Source: Leptospira wolbachii serovar Codice str. CDC (GTDB lineage Bacteria; Spirochaetota; Leptospiria; Leptospirales; Leptospiraceae). From it: a DNA stretch of 64,000 nucleotides. Where the stretch lies: the NCBI RefSeq assembly GCF_000332515.2, contig NZ_AOGZ02000013.1, forward strand, positions 256,001-320,000, given 5' to 3'. This document shows positions 1 to 9,259 of the stretch, piece after piece. The notes beneath the pieces were generated by a model. That model searched no databases. It was not told the origin of the DNA and saw only the letters and a program-made list of their open reading frames with translations. Position 1 is the first letter of the stretch, and each line of letters begins with the position of its first letter. The position numbers and the translations under genes are program-made.

Positions 1-2
1 TG

Positions 3-149
3 ATTGTAGATGGTAACGGTAGTTCCTACTCAACACAAACCCTCCAAGAGATCCAATCCAAACTGAACACACGAATTCTTTTAGAACAAAAGAGTCCGAT
101 TTATTTTACAGGAAAAATGACCTATAGTGGATATCCCACCGAACAGTAA
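3..149 (+). CDS. 3' end of an unrecognised gene (cut by window start)
   Basis: An open frame enters from the left edge and stops at TAA 147-149, giving a 48-residue C-terminal tail with ordinary codon use. It ends in the residues TYSGYPTEQ. I recognise no family. A second frame (128-307) stays open directly after this stop and looks coding, so the gene may be frameshifted near its end. Only the end of the gene is visible, so no function is offered. Confidence 0.35.
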   Translation: MVDGNGSSYSTQTLQEIQSKLNTRILLEQKSPIYFTGKMTYSGYPTEQ

Positions 150-307
150 TTAACGATGGATGGATTGGGGTAACTGGATCCAATGATGAGTGTAAATGCT
201 TTCATACAGCAAGAATACAATCCCAGGAAATCCATCCGCATAAAATGGAAGGCTCTAAAGGAAAAATAGATTTAGATCCACTAGAGTCCTTAGACTGCAA
301 TTTTTGA
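128..307 (+). pseudogene. Possible frameshifted continuation or gene remnant
   Basis: After the stop at 147-149, frame 2 is open from 128 to TGA 305-307 and reads like protein (NDGWIGVTGSNDECKCFHTA, then a charged stretch ending LDCNF). It has no good start codon or ribosome site. It may be the true C-terminus of the upstream gene after a frameshift, or a decayed fragment. The remaining 308-448 is AT-rich leader sequence for the next gene; I see nothing else in it. Confidence 0.25.
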
Positions 308-448
308 TCTTTAGTAAAATTTTTCATAGAGGAATCTTAATTCTTTTTACTTCCAACATAACAGGCGTATGTATTTTTTAAATATAAATCGTGAATTTAA
401 ATTTTTACAAATTTACAGTGGAGAGGTGAAAAAGGGAATGTGTTCTTT

Positions 449-1435
449 ATGGTGCCATTATCAATTCTCGATCTAGTTTTTATCAACGAAGGAAACAATC
501 CAAGTATCGCTCTAGCCAATTCTGTCCGAGTCGCAAAGGAAGCAGAAGCTTTAGGTTACCACCGGATTTGGGTAGCAGAACATCATAACTTTCCCTCCAT
601 TGCCAGTGCCGCCACATCTGTAGTGATAGGTCATTTGGCTTCGCATACCAAATCCATTCGGATTGGTGCTGGTGGGATCATGTTGCCGAACCATTCCCCT
701 CTTGTCATTGCAGAACAATTCGGAACCTTAGAAAGTTTGTATCCGGGAAGGATTGATTTGGGACTGGGAAGAGCTCCTGGAACCGATCAACTCACCTTAC
801 GAGCATTACGACGTGATCCCATGAGTTCACAACATTTCCCTGAAGATGTAAAAGAACTACTCACATACTTTGAAGAAGATCATAACCAATTACAAGTTCG
901 CGCCATTCCTGGAATGGGAACTCATGTTCCTGTTTGGATTTTAGGATCTAGTTTATTTGGTGCTCAACTTGCTGCGATGCTAGGCCTTCCTTATGCTTTT
1001 GCTTCTCATTTTGCACCTGGAGCTTTAATGGAGGCCATCTCCATTTACCGAAAACAATTTAGGCCTTCCAAATATTTGGACAAACCTTATGTGATGGTGG
1101 GTTTGAATGTCATTGCCGCAGACACTGACACAGAAGCAAAATTTTTATTTACCAGCTCGCAACAATCCTTCACTCGAATCTTAAGAAATAGCAGAGGGAC
1201 ATTTCCCCCACCAATCGAGGATATAGAAACCTATTGGACAGAACAAGAAAAGGGAATCGCCTCACAAATGTTATCCTATTCTGTTGTGGGTTCCGCTGAT
1301 ACGGTACAAAAAGGAATCACCAAGATATTGGAAGAAACTAAAGCCGATGAGTTGATGACAGTGACTTCTGTTTATGATACGGATGCCAAAATTCATTCCT
1401 TAGAAATTTTAGCGAACTTAAGAACCCAAACATAG
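449..1435 (+). CDS. LLM-class flavin-dependent oxidoreductase
   Basis: Luciferase-like monooxygenase family protein of 328 residues, expected to be an FMN- or F420-dependent TIM-barrel oxidoreductase in the cytoplasm. It opens with the family signature (MVPLSILDL) and continues with VAEHHN, then [20 protein letters not shown] and [14 protein letters not shown], all typical of the 'MsnO8-like' subgroup. A GTG at 440 is in frame, but the ATG at 449 matches the usual N-terminus and has AAGGGA at 432-437, so I chose it. The substrate cannot be told. The gene lies 39 bp upstream of a lipoprotein esterase on the same strand, possibly in one transcript. Confidence 0.9.
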   Translation: MVPLSILDLVFINEGNNPSIALANSVRVAKEAEALGYHRIWVAEHHNFPSIASAATSVVIGHLASHTKSIRIGAGGIMLPNHSPLVIAEQFGTLESLYPGRIDLGLGRAPGTDQLTLRALRRDPMSSQHFPEDVKELLTYFEEDHNQLQVRAIPGMGTHVPVWILGSSLFGAQLAAMLGLPYAFASHFAPGALMEAISIYRKQFRPSKYLDKPYVMVGLNVIAADTDTEAKFLFTSSQQSFTRILRNSRGTFPPPIEDIETYWTEQEKGIASQMLSYSVVGSADTVQKGITKILEETKADELMTVTSVYDTDAKIHSLEILANLRTQT

Positions 1436-1474
1436 GTTCCCAAAAATGCAAAGAAATTCTTTTGGAGTAATTCT

Positions 1475-2503
1475 GTGAAACTTAGACCACATTTTTTTAT
1501 TTTTCTATCCTCGGTGTTACTCATATTTTCCACAGAGTCTTGTTCACGGGGTTGGTTACGGACAAAAATCAAAGAACGATTCCAAAAGAAAATGGAAGAA
1601 AAACCTGCTCCGGTTGCTTCCTCTGACCTAACAAAAAAAATCGACAGCCCGGGAGATTATACATTCACCTTCTCTCATGGAGACATTCCTCGTTATTATA
1701 AAGTTCATGTTCCCAAAACTTATACCACAAACAAACCGACTCCTCTTCTTTTCGTATTTCATGGAGGTGGTGGTGATATGGAAATCCAATCCAACGAAGA
1801 CTACTACCACCAGATTTCTAAATCAGAAGAGAACGGACATATCACCATCTTTCCCAATGGGTATAGCAAGTTCAAATCTGGCAAAATTGCAACATGGAAT
1901 GCAGGCAACTGTTGTGCGGATGCTCGTGATAAAAAAATAGATGATGTTGGATTTGTAAAAGAAATTTTGAATCATACCACAAAACAACTGCAAATTGACA
2001 ATTCCAAAGTATACGCGACGGGTATGTCCAATGGGGCGATGATGTCCTACCGTCTTGCTTGCGAAATGACAGACCGATTGACTGCCATCACTGCCGTTGC
2101 AGGAACTGATAACACCGTCACATGTAATCCCTCAAAACCAATTTCTGTATTGCATATCCATGCAAAAGACGATGACAAAGTATTATTCCATGGAGGAGCA
2201 GGATCTAGTTTTAGTGACAGGTCACTCGTAACCGATTTTATTTCTGTTCCCAAATCCATCTCTAAATGGGTAAAATTTAATGAGTGTAATCCAACACCCA
2301 AACGAGTATTAGAACAAGAAGGCGTCACCTGCGATGAATACAGTGAATGCAAAGAAGGTGTGAAAGTAAAACTATGTGTCACTGAATCCGGGGGGCACTC
2401 ATGGCCTGGTGGTAAAAAACCTTCGCTATTTTTTGGAAGTGCCTCTCCCTCACAAGCGATCAAAGCAACCGATGTGATGTGGGAATTTTTTATAGGAAAG
2501 TAA
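1475..2503 (+). CDS. Lipoprotein PHB-depolymerase/feruloyl-esterase-like alpha/beta hydrolase
   Basis: A 342-residue exported esterase of the poly(3-hydroxybutyrate) depolymerase/LpqC family (COG3509). The N-terminus is a lipoprotein signal with a probable lipid-accepting Cys23 (STESC). Visible motifs are the oxyanion loop HGGGGD, the nucleophile elbow GMSNG and the histidine in SGGHSWPGG. Several cysteines (NCCAD, CDEYSEC) probably form disulfides. Translation starts at GTG 1475, seven bases after GGAG. A role in hydrolysing polyester or feruloyl-type esters at the cell surface is inferred from the family; the real substrate is unknown. Confidence 0.85.
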   Translation: MKLRPHFFIFLSSVLLIFSTESCSRGWLRTKIKERFQKKMEEKPAPVASSDLTKKIDSPGDYTFTFSHGDIPRYYKVHVPKTYTTNKPTPLLFVFHGGGGDMEIQSNEDYYHQISKSEENGHITIFPNGYSKFKSGKIATWNAGNCCADARDKKIDDVGFVKEILNHTTKQLQIDNSKVYATGMSNGAMMSYRLACEMTDRLTAITAVAGTDNTVTCNPSKPISVLHIHAKDDDKVLFHGGAGSSFSDRSLVTDFISVPKSISKWVKFNECNPTPKRVLEQEGVTCDEYSECKEGVKVKLCVTESGGHSWPGGKKPSLFFGSASPSQAIKATDVMWEFFIGK

Positions 2504-2558
2504 TTGGGGTAGAAGAATAGTCTGCGACAAAAGTTATACGAAGATTGAAAAACCCGTC

Positions 2559-2975
2559 TCAAATACGATTGGTTTGCAGATCCTTTGTCATCAATTTTAC
2601 GAACCCTTCCTTGTCCTTTTTTACCTTCTTTAACTTTGTTTTTATATCTTTCGGAATCTCAAAATACTTTTCAGCCCAGATATAAATTTCGATAAATACA
2701 GGCATCAAATCGATACCTTTTTGAGTTAATTTATATATAACTTTCACTTTATTTTCTGGATGGCTTGATTTTTCGATGAGACCACCTTCTTCCAAGGACT
2801 GAAGCCTGGATGCCAAAATATTCGTAGCAATACCTTCCGGCGACTTCAGGAAATCTCCATAGCTAGATTTGTTAGAAAAAATAATATCTCTAATGATGAG
2901 AAGCGACCATTTATCACCCCAAATATCAAGGGCGCAGCTAATCGGGCAATCTGACCTTTTTTGATTCACTGGCAT
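2559..2975 (-). CDS. HxlR-family winged-helix transcriptional regulator
   Basis: A 138-residue HxlR/MarR-like regulator. It has the family hallmark near the N-terminus (CPISCALDIWGDKWSLLIIRDI), with the Cys that in some HxlR proteins senses electrophiles, followed by a winged helix (ILASRLQSLEEGGLIEK). An upstream TTG at 3002 is in frame but lies inside an operator-like palindrome, so I prefer ATG 2975. It is divergent from an SDR at 3146, and the space between holds two copies of the same inverted repeat, which points to autoregulation and control of the SDR. Confidence 0.9.
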   Translation of the reverse strand: MPVNQKRSDCPISCALDIWGDKWSLLIIRDIIFSNKSSYGDFLKSPEGIATNILASRLQSLEEGGLIEKSSHPENKVKVIYKLTQKGIDLMPVFIEIYIWAEKYFEIPKDIKTKLKKVKKDKEGFVKLMTKDLQTNRI

Positions 2976-2992
2976 AAATTCATTTTTTTCAA

Positions 2993-3047
2993 TTACTTGC
3001 AAAAAACAAGTAATTTTATTCCCAGATTACTTGCATTTTGCAAGTAA
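2993..3047. promoter_or_regulatory. Two tandem HxlR operator candidates
   Basis: Two inverted repeats with the same arms: TTACTTG (2993-2999) with CAAGTAA (3007-3013), and TTACTTGC (3027-3034) with GCAAGTAA (3040-3047). The second is a perfect 8-bp-arm palindrome with spacer ATTTT. The copies are 34 bp apart and sit between the divergent hxlR-type gene and the SDR. They match the size and spacing expected for dimeric HxlR binding sites; binding is inferred. Confidence 0.75.
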
Positions 3048-3145
3048 TTCTAGTCAAAGATTACAGAAGTAGAAAATGATGGGACTTTTTTTTGAAACCA
3101 AAGATTTACTACGGCTACAATTTTTTTTAGAAATGAGACAAAACA

Positions 3146-3949
3146 ATGAAACAAACAATTTTAGTAACAGGCGCATCCTCAGGTATCGGACTTCTCATCG
3201 CCAACAAACTTCACGAAAGCGGACATAGAGTGATCGGCACAAGCCGTAATCCAGAAAAACATAGCTCAAAATTACCCTTCCAATTATTAGAACTGGATAT
3301 TTCTTCCGATAGTTCCATCGAATCCTTCACTAAGAAACTATTCAGTCACATTGATAAACTAGATGTTCTGATCAATAATGCAGGATATTTGGTAACAGGG
3401 CTTGCCGAAGAAACACCGATTGAATTAGGAAGAGAACAATTTGAAACCAATTTTTGGGGAACAGTAAAATTCACCAACCAACTCCTACCTCATTTTAGAA
3501 AACAGAAACAGGGAAAAATCATTACAGTTGGATCCTTTTTAGGGCTTATCGGACTTCCTAATGTTGCATACTACTCAGCCTCAAAACATTCTTTGGAAGG
3601 TTATTTTAAGGTACTAAGGTTTGAATTAAGTGGATTCAATATCAAAGTCAGTATGGTCGAACCGATGGCTTTCAAAACAAATATTGGAACTAGCGCTGTC
3701 GCGTCAAAAGTAATCATACAGGATTATGATCTATTTCGAAAACAGACAGCTGCCTTCTCCAATGAAGCGTTTGCCAATTCCCCTTCTCCGGAACCGGTCG
3801 TCGATACAGTAATCAAAATCATTGATAAAAAAAATCCAAAATTCAATTTCCCTGTAGGCAGAGGGGCTTCTTTGATTCTCACTTTGCAACACTTCGCATA
3901 TAAAGTTTTTGAAAATTCGATTTTGAAAAAAATAAACAAAACAAAATAG
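3146..3949 (+). CDS. Short-chain dehydrogenase/reductase (SDR)
   Basis: A classical SDR of 267 residues. It shows the nucleotide-binding TGASSGIG near residue 7, the NNAG motif, and the catalytic YSASKH (Tyr and Lys of the active site). It uses NAD(P)(H) to reduce or oxidise a carbonyl or alcohol substrate that cannot be named from sequence. Its divergent partner is an HxlR regulator and the two share the intergenic operators, so it is likely induced by the effector that regulator senses. An MDR-type reductase fragment lies in frame just past its stop. Confidence 0.92.
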   Translation: MKQTILVTGASSGIGLLIANKLHESGHRVIGTSRNPEKHSSKLPFQLLELDISSDSSIESFTKKLFSHIDKLDVLINNAGYLVTGLAEETPIELGREQFETNFWGTVKFTNQLLPHFRKQKQGKIITVGSFLGLIGLPNVAYYSASKHSLEGYFKVLRFELSGFNIKVSMVEPMAFKTNIGTSAVASKVIIQDYDLFRKQTAAFSNEAFANSPSPEPVVDTVIKIIDKKNPKFNFPVGRGASLILTLQHFAYKVFENSILKKINKTK

Positions 3950-4039
3950 TATGATTCAAGCCGGTTCAGGGTAAAAAGTCTTGGTGCAGACATTGTCATT
4001 GATTATAGGAAAGAGGACTTTGATGTGAAGGTTCAGTGA
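3950..4039 (+). pseudogene. Remnant of an MDR (quinone oxidoreductase/alcohol dehydrogenase) gene
   Basis: In the same frame as the SDR and directly after its stop, 29 codons read ...RVKSLGADIVIDYRKEDFDV... and then stop at 4037-4039. 'LGAD-VIDYRKEDF' is the signature around the cofactor-binding core of medium-chain zinc or quinone reductases. No start, catalytic domain or C-terminus remains within reach. I read it as the leftover of an MDR gene that once lay beside the SDR. Confidence 0.7.
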
Positions 4040-4076
4040 ATGCTAACAAAACCTTGGGAGTGCAGTTAACAGCACA

Positions 4077-5363
4077 CTAATTGATAAAACACTTCCAAGT
4101 TCCAATGATTTTTCCCTTTCGCAAAAGAACCACTTCCCCCATCTCGGCCATCACCTTTTCACTCTGTGAGGGACGATAAAAAACATAATCATCAGGTTGT
4201 AAGTCTGTCTTTCGGCTGCCGTTCAAAATTCCTTGGTTTGTACTTGCACCATACAGGCTATTATCAAAAAGTCCGGCAGGTGATTCTTTCTTTGCAAGAT
4301 AAGCTCCGCCATAAGTAAAATAGGTAACCTGAAGATTAGGATTCCATAAGGGAAATAAAAAGGAAATCGATTCTAAAAAAGGAATCGTGGTTCCTTCTAA
4401 ACGTTTCAAAACCGGAGCTGCAATAAAAAATGCTGGTTTGTGTTCCGCAAGTGTACTTACATCAAAATCAGTGGGCATAACCAGAGCCGAACCTACAGAG
4501 ACATCATTCACTATTTTGTTATTCTTTTGATAGAAACGATAGGTTTTACTTCCAGCACCATTCAGAAGTAATTCTTTTGCAAATAAAGAAGGAAAGGATT
4601 GTTTTCCTGAAGTGACAAACTCCTCATACACAAATAAAGAAGATAAAATCGCTTTTTCAATAGCTTTGTTTTTATCACCTAACAGGCTCGGAACAGAAGC
4701 CACATGTGGCTCGTATCCCATAAAACCATCAAAGTTCAAAAAATTCTGATGGCTTGAAATGATGCCAAGAACATGATTTGTTTCTTTGGATTGCGTAAAT
4801 CCACCACGATGAAGGCCAACATCAATTTCCAAAACTATATGTAACTTTATATTCTTTGTTTTAGCAAATTCTAGGTATTGGGTAAGCCTATTTTCTGTAT
4901 CCACCAACCAATGAATCTTTTGAAACTTATCTGCTTTTGTTTTTCTGTAGATCTCCTCTAACGCCCGCAGAGGCATAGGTTTTCCTAAAAGAATATCATA
5001 GGAAGAAAATTCTGGATCAGCAAGTAACATCACGAGGTCACCAGAATGGAAAACCATAAGCCGATTGGTTTTGGTAGATTTAGTAATGTGGCGGAGAAGA
5101 TCTAGAGAGGGAAGAGATTTCACAACAATTCGATAATGAAGTGGCGGTGGAATGTTTTTGGAAAGTGTGGTTAAGTTTTCATCCAACCGATCCAAATCCA
5201 ACAGCACAACAGGTTTTCCAAAACCGTTCTCTTTTAGTTCTTTGTTGATTTTGGAAAAATATTCGCTGTATGCTGATCCTTCGTCTTTGGGTCTAATTAC
5301 ATACACAAAAGTTATGACGGCGATCAGGATTATACTGAAACGAAACTTACGAATTTGAAACAT
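4077..5363 (-). CDS. Membrane-anchored alanine racemase/D-threonine aldolase-like PLP protein
   Basis: A 428-residue fold-type III PLP protein. Residues 1-25 form a signal anchor (FSIILIAVITFVYVI), which is unusual for this mostly cytoplasmic family. The barrel begins with VVLLDLDRLDENL, a probable PLP lysine follows in YRIVVKSLPS, and LEIDVGLHRGGF matches the D-threonine aldolase/DSD1 branch. The C-terminal part carries the beta domain typical of that branch. It may act on a D-amino acid or its derivative outside the cytoplasmic face, but activity is unproven. ATG 5363 is preferred over TTG 5369. It ends a minus-strand run with the chemotaxis receptor gene upstream. Confidence 0.78.
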   Translation of the reverse strand: MFQIRKFRFSIILIAVITFVYVIRPKDEGSAYSEYFSKINKELKENGFGKPVVLLDLDRLDENLTTLSKNIPPPLHYRIVVKSLPSLDLLRHITKSTKTNRLMVFHSGDLVMLLADPEFSSYDILLGKPMPLRALEEIYRKTKADKFQKIHWLVDTENRLTQYLEFAKTKNIKLHIVLEIDVGLHRGGFTQSKETNHVLGIISSHQNFLNFDGFMGYEPHVASVPSLLGDKNKAIEKAILSSLFVYEEFVTSGKQSFPSLFAKELLLNGAGSKTYRFYQKNNKIVNDVSVGSALVMPTDFDVSTLAEHKPAFFIAAPVLKRLEGTTIPFLESISFLFPLWNPNLQVTYFTYGGAYLAKKESPAGLFDNSLYGASTNQGILNGSRKTDLQPDDYVFYRPSQSEKVMAEMGEVVLLRKGKIIGTWKCFIN

Positions 5364-5392
5364 AAGCAATTATATACTATACCAGAATATAC

Positions 5393-7183
5393 TTATATCT
5401 TAAATTTATCGATTTCCGATTTTAGTTCTTCCGCTAGAACCCCTAAATTGTTTGCGGCTGCCGTTACCTCTTCTGAGGATGCAAGTTGTTCTTCCGAAGA
5501 GGCCGCAATGGCTTGTGTGCTATCAGAGATTCCATTTGAAATTTGTGCTAGTTGTTCCGTTGATGCATTTAACTCTTCTGTGCTGGCAGAAATTTCTTCA
5601 GTAGTTGCGGAGACTCCTTGCATTTCATCAGTTACCTTTTCAATAGAACCTGCAATCCTTTCAAAAGTTTGCCCCACGTCATTGACCATCGAAACACCTT
5701 GGTCAACCTCTTTGGTACCATTTTCCATCATAGCCACTGCCGACTTTGTGTTCTTCTGAATTTCTCCGATCAAAACACTGATTTGTTTCGTTGCATCTTC
5801 TGATCGTTCGGCTAACTTCCTTACCTCATCTGCCACAACGGCAAACCCGCGTCCCTGTTCACCAGCTCTCGCCGCTTCAATAGCTGCATTGAGTGCAAGC
5901 AAATTGGTTTGACTAGCGATTTGATTTATGGTTTCTACGATTTGTCCAATTGCTTTTGAGTTTTCACCTAATACATGTATACTATTAGATATCCCACTCA
6001 CAGAAGAATTAACAACTGACATTTGTTTAATGGTAGTTCCAATAACATCTCTTCCTTCTTGCACCTTTTCCAACACTTCGTTTGCCAGATCGGAAACAGT
6101 AGCTGTGGATTCTGCAATTTTTGCTACTGCCTGGGAATTTTCTAACATGGCCCGTTTGTTTTCTGTAAATGCAACTAGTTGTGATTCAGTGTTGATTGCA
6201 ACTTGTTGGATTGATTTTGCAATATTTCCTGCAACAGCAGAAGAATGTTCTGCACTGGTATACATATCCTTTGCCGATTCAGCAACTTTGAATGATGATT
6301 TAGAGACATGTTTCATCATCTCGCGTAAGTTAGTTGACATTATATTAAAATCATCACCAAGGATCCCAAACTCATCTTTGAAAGCCAGATCTACTTTTTC
6401 TCGGAGATCTCCTTGGCTTGCTTTTTCTACAACAAACTTAATTTTTTGTATTCGCTTTGCAATGAATGAAGCAAGAATATAAGAGAATAACATGGATAAG
6501 GTTAAGCCGATTACTGCACTTAAGAGAAAAACAGTTTGCATGCCTCGCAATCTTCGTTCATATATAATTTGTTCTCTACCACCAGCCCCAATCACCCAGT
6601 TCCAAGGTTTATAATAAGCCTGATAGGCCATGAATGTATAAATAGGTTCCCCTGGGTTTTGCCAAATTTCTCGCAAAGGATATCCAGTGGCCTTTGGATT
6701 TCCCCAAGTATCTCGAACCGTATACTTTCCTTGGATTTGGTAATCCCAAATATTTACTCCTTCTAAATTGAATGGATGCATGGTTGCGATCCCTTCTGGT
6801 GTAATTCCCCAAAGATACATATAATCATTCGTAGACATTTTTGTTTTAGATATATCACGGTTTCCATCAGGCATCTTTGGACCGACAATATAGGTTTTGG
6901 CCATCTCCTGAGCTTCTTCCAAAGTCATATCACCAGCCTTTACTCTTTCATTTAAGGCATCCACAAGACCAACAGCGTCCTTTAGGACATTGGTAAACAT
7001 CTCTTCGCCTACGTTCAAAACCTGTTCTTTCGCCGTTGTATAAGAGATATAGAAAATACAAGAAAGCACACTAGATAGAATCAAAAATATAAATAACATA
7101 AGTTGGCCTTTGATTCCGATCACCTTACTTTTGTTAATTTTAGATTTTAGAGTTGTTTGAGAGATGGGATTAGAATTTGTCAT
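5393..7183 (-). CDS. Methyl-accepting chemotaxis protein with single Cache domain
   Basis: A 596-residue transmembrane chemoreceptor. The order is: TM1 at about 27-47; a periplasmic single-Cache (sCache_2-like) domain ending in the typical [12 protein letters not shown]2 at about 215-240; a HAMP domain; and a long cytoplasmic coiled coil. The conserved signalling tip [20 protein letters not shown] binds CheW/CheA. The last residues ([12 protein letters not shown]) lack an obvious CheR tether. The ligand is unknown; related sCache domains often bind small organic acids. It is followed by the PLP-barrel gene 29 bp downstream. Confidence 0.95.
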   Translation of the reverse strand: MTNSNPISQTTLKSKINKSKVIGIKGQLMLFIFLILSSVLSCIFYISYTTAKEQVLNVGEEMFTNVLKDAVGLVDALNERVKAGDMTLEEAQEMAKTYIVGPKMPDGNRDISKTKMSTNDYMYLWGITPEGIATMHPFNLEGVNIWDYQIQGKYTVRDTWGNPKATGYPLREIWQNPGEPIYTFMAYQAYYKPWNWVIGAGGREQIIYERRLRGMQTVFLLSAVIGLTLSMLFSYILASFIAKRIQKIKFVVEKASQGDLREKVDLAFKDEFGILGDDFNIMSTNLREMMKHVSKSSFKVAESAKDMYTSAEHSSAVAGNIAKSIQQVAINTESQLVAFTENKRAMLENSQAVAKIAESTATVSDLANEVLEKVQEGRDVIGTTIKQMSVVNSSVSGISNSIHVLGENSKAIGQIVETINQIASQTNLLALNAAIEAARAGEQGRGFAVVADEVRKLAERSEDATKQISVLIGEIQKNTKSAVAMMENGTKEVDQGVSMVNDVGQTFERIAGSIEKVTDEMQGVSATTEEISASTEELNASTEQLAQISNGISDSTQAIAASSEEQLASSEEVTAAANNLGVLAEELKSEIDKFKI

Positions 7184-7317
7184 ATAGAGTTTCTATTTAT
7201 ATGTATTAAAATTTATCTAACCAATCACTCATATTTTTAAGACAACTCTATATTTTCTTAAGTTTTCGATTGATTCCGTCTCATTTTTTAAGGACGATTC
7301 GTACTAATCACATATAG

Positions 7318-7416
7318 ATGAGTCAAAATCCATACAAAGATTCGGAGCTGGACTTTGATCGGGAAGTTTTTGGGACAGGACTTAGGAAATCTACAGGATA
7401 CCCTAGTTACGATTGA
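7318..7416 (+). pseudogene. Short ORF or gene remnant (32 codons)
   Basis: ATG 7318 opens a 32-residue frame (MSQNPYKDSELDFDREVF...) with coding-like composition, ended by TGA 7414-7416. No clear ribosome site precedes it. With the next fragment (7502-7615) it fills the 486-bp gap between the chemoreceptor and the SRPBCC gene. I read both as leftovers of former genes; a genuine micro-protein is possible. Confidence 0.3.
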
Positions 7417-7501
7417 GTTTTAGAATCAGATTATTTTTTTCTAATTCTGCCTAGATTTCAAAAATCCCACTAATTTTGTCCACCCCACTGCTATAGTGGA
7501 T

Positions 7502-7615
7502 CTTAGAGGTTACCACAACACTTTGGAATACATTGAATCATTACTCGAAGAATACTATGAACTATACCTAAATGGAACCTTTTATGAATTTGTTTATCCA
7601 GTTTTACTCTTATAA
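7502..7615 (+). pseudogene. Remnant paralogous to the 99-aa protein at 23814
   Basis: An open frame without a start codon reads ...LEYIESLLEEYYELYLNG... and stops at TAA 7613-7615. The start of the intact protein at 23814 is MEYIESLLDEYFDL, so the two share the N-terminal helix almost residue for residue. The sequence just before each also shares a 'TTTGTCC..CCC' stretch. After this helix the similarity is lost and the frame ends, so it is a truncated copy. Confidence 0.55.
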
Positions 7616-7669
7616 GGATTAGCAAAAAGATAACTAATATACGAAGGCTTCTGAACTAAAAAGAAGCTT

Positions 7670-8152
7670 TCAACTCAGCTCTTTTTCAAGCCTATCAAAA
7701 CCTGCATTGGTTCCTTCGACTCGACCACGAACTTCCTCCTCGACAGAAAAATCGCCCAGATTTGGATCCTTTAATAGTACAATCTGTTCGGTAAAGACCA
7801 TCCTTGTCCTTCCTACAATCAGGAGTTCAAAAACAACTGTGACCAAAGAAACGGAGATGCGAATCTCATTTACATACATACCAAAAGCATAAATAATTCG
7901 TTCATTCGTTACTATATCATAATAACGTCCCTCAAAAACATGCCGATTTCCTGAAGGGGTAAGCACAAGATTGGATTCCAAACCACCGATACTGAAGTCT
8001 AACGCATATTCTACGGTTTTCCAATCATCATGGCAGGCAAACCATCGTCGTTTGGAGTCGGCATTGGCCCAGGCAGCAAAAGATCTTTCTTTAGAAGCAG
8101 GAAGAATCCTTTCGATGGTAAATGTTGAGTGTGTCACTTGTCCTTCTTTCAT
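7670..8152 (-). CDS. SRPBCC/AHSA1 (START-like) domain protein
   Basis: A 160-residue Activator-of-Hsp90-ATPase-1-like SRPBCC protein, a small helix-grip fold that binds hydrophobic ligands. Typical features are the start (THSTFTIERILPASKERSFAAWANADSKRRWF) and the closing GTNAGFDRLEKEL. The ATG at 8152 has AGGA five bases upstream, so I prefer it over the ATG at 8176, which would overlap the upstream gene. It directly follows an ArsR-type regulator, a very common pair in which the regulator controls the SRPBCC gene. The ligand is unknown. Confidence 0.9.
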   Translation of the reverse strand: MKEGQVTHSTFTIERILPASKERSFAAWANADSKRRWFACHDDWKTVEYALDFSIGGLESNLVLTPSGNRHVFEGRYYDIVTNERIIYAFGMYVNEIRISVSLVTVVFELLIVGRTRMVFTEQIVLLKDPNLGDFSVEEEVRGRVEGTNAGFDRLEKELS

Positions 8153-8159
8153 TTTTATC

Positions 8160-8501
8160 CTAGTCGGAATTCTCATCCGATGTTTCTATTAAAAATTTAT
8201 CAAGTTTGTCAAAACTGCGATTCCAAGCTGCTTTTCTTTCCGCCATCCAAGAATCAATTACCGATAGTTTTGTAGGATCCAATCTATATGTACGAACCCT
8301 ACCTAACTTTTCGGAAAGAACAAGCCCTCCCTCTTCTAAAACTTTTAAGTGTTTCAAAACAGAGGGTAAGGCCATGTCTAGCGGTTCGGCCAATTCTTTG
8401 ACAGAAGCGGGGCCCAAACTCAAACGTTCAACCATTCCCAAACGACTGCGATCGGCAAGAGCATGGAAGATAAATTCTAAACCAATAATTTTAGACTTCA
8501 T
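8160..8501 (-). CDS. ArsR-family winged-helix regulator
   Basis: A 113-residue ArsR-like repressor with the helix-turn-helix around VKELAEPLDMALPSVLKHLKVLEEGGLV and a wing ending in GRVRTYRLD. No cysteine pair of the metal-sensing kind is present, in line with the AHSA1-linked ArsR subgroup, which does not bind metals. It sits seven bases before the SRPBCC start, so the two are co-transcribed. The C-terminal helix (WMAERKAAWNRSFDKLD) is typical of this subgroup. Confidence 0.92.
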   Translation of the reverse strand: MKSKIIGLEFIFHALADRSRLGMVERLSLGPASVKELAEPLDMALPSVLKHLKVLEEGGLVLSEKLGRVRTYRLDPTKLSVIDSWMAERKAAWNRSFDKLDKFLIETSDENSD

Positions 8502-8549
8502 AAATTTATAGTGATATTGGTGAATTGAATCTGGTTTGAGGCCTTAAGA

Positions 8550-9259
8550 CTATCCATTTCGGAATCTTTTGGGGATTTGATCACTCAAAGGATACATATA
8601 AAAATATGGTTCTGCTTCAGCTATCGTGCGTTTGACGGAAGACCTTCCCAATAGATTTTCGAAGTAATTTGTAATTTTCGGGTGTGTGTTCCGAAAACTT
8701 ACAATCGTATCTGCATAAAACAAAGCGGGGACTGCAGAACAATCGGCCATAGTAAAGTTTTCTCCTGTAATAAAACCTTGGGAACCCAAATGTTTCTCCA
8801 CCATATCATAAGAAATCTTTAAGGTATTGTAGGCCTCTTCCACACCGAAGGCATCGTTTTTACCTTCGGGTCGCAATCGATCGACAACAATCTTCTGGAT
8901 AGGGACACTTATGTACAAATCAAAGAACCTATCCCAAAGCCTTGCCTCTAAAGCTAGTTTACTCTCCTTAGGAATGAGTTTTTGGGGACCGGGATAGAAT
9001 TCTTCCAAATACTCAATGATGATAGACGTTTCGGGAATTGTCTTTTCCCGTTTTCGATCCCGCAAAAGGGGAATTTTTCCCACAGGCCAAAAGGCAAAGA
9101 GGCAAAGAGTTCGGCGGCACTCGAATCTTCCTTTAAGAAGTCCACGATGCGAGGTTCAAATTCTGTCCCATTTTCATAAAGGGCGATGAGTACCTTATGG
9201 CAAAAGGAAGCGAGGGGGTGGATGTATAGAAGGAGATCTGGAGAGTGATAGTTATCCAT
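8550..9259 (-). pseudogene. Glutathione S-transferase gene with a frameshift
   Basis: Two overlapping frames together make one GST. The N-terminal thioredoxin-like half (start ATG 9259, MDNYHSPDLLLYIHPLASFC) runs to about 9090. The C-terminal half (from 9083: GKIPLLRD, then ETSIIIEYLEEFYPG and the all-helical domain) lies in another frame. Inserting one base in the run of four A (9089-9092, plus strand) restores FWPVGKIPLLRD, the usual GST loop before the cis-proline. Either the gene is broken, or the base was lost in sequencing or assembly. The family conjugates glutathione to electrophiles. Confidence 0.85.

Noticed and set aside
2993..3002. The TTG at 3002 as the HxlR start
   Set aside because: It lies inside an operator arm, lacks a ribosome site, and the family usually begins near the CPIS motif, which fits ATG 2975.
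5355..6482. Plus-strand open frames of 134 and 184 residues opposite the chemoreceptor
   Set aside because: They are shadows of the conserved, helix-rich signalling domain on the minus strand.
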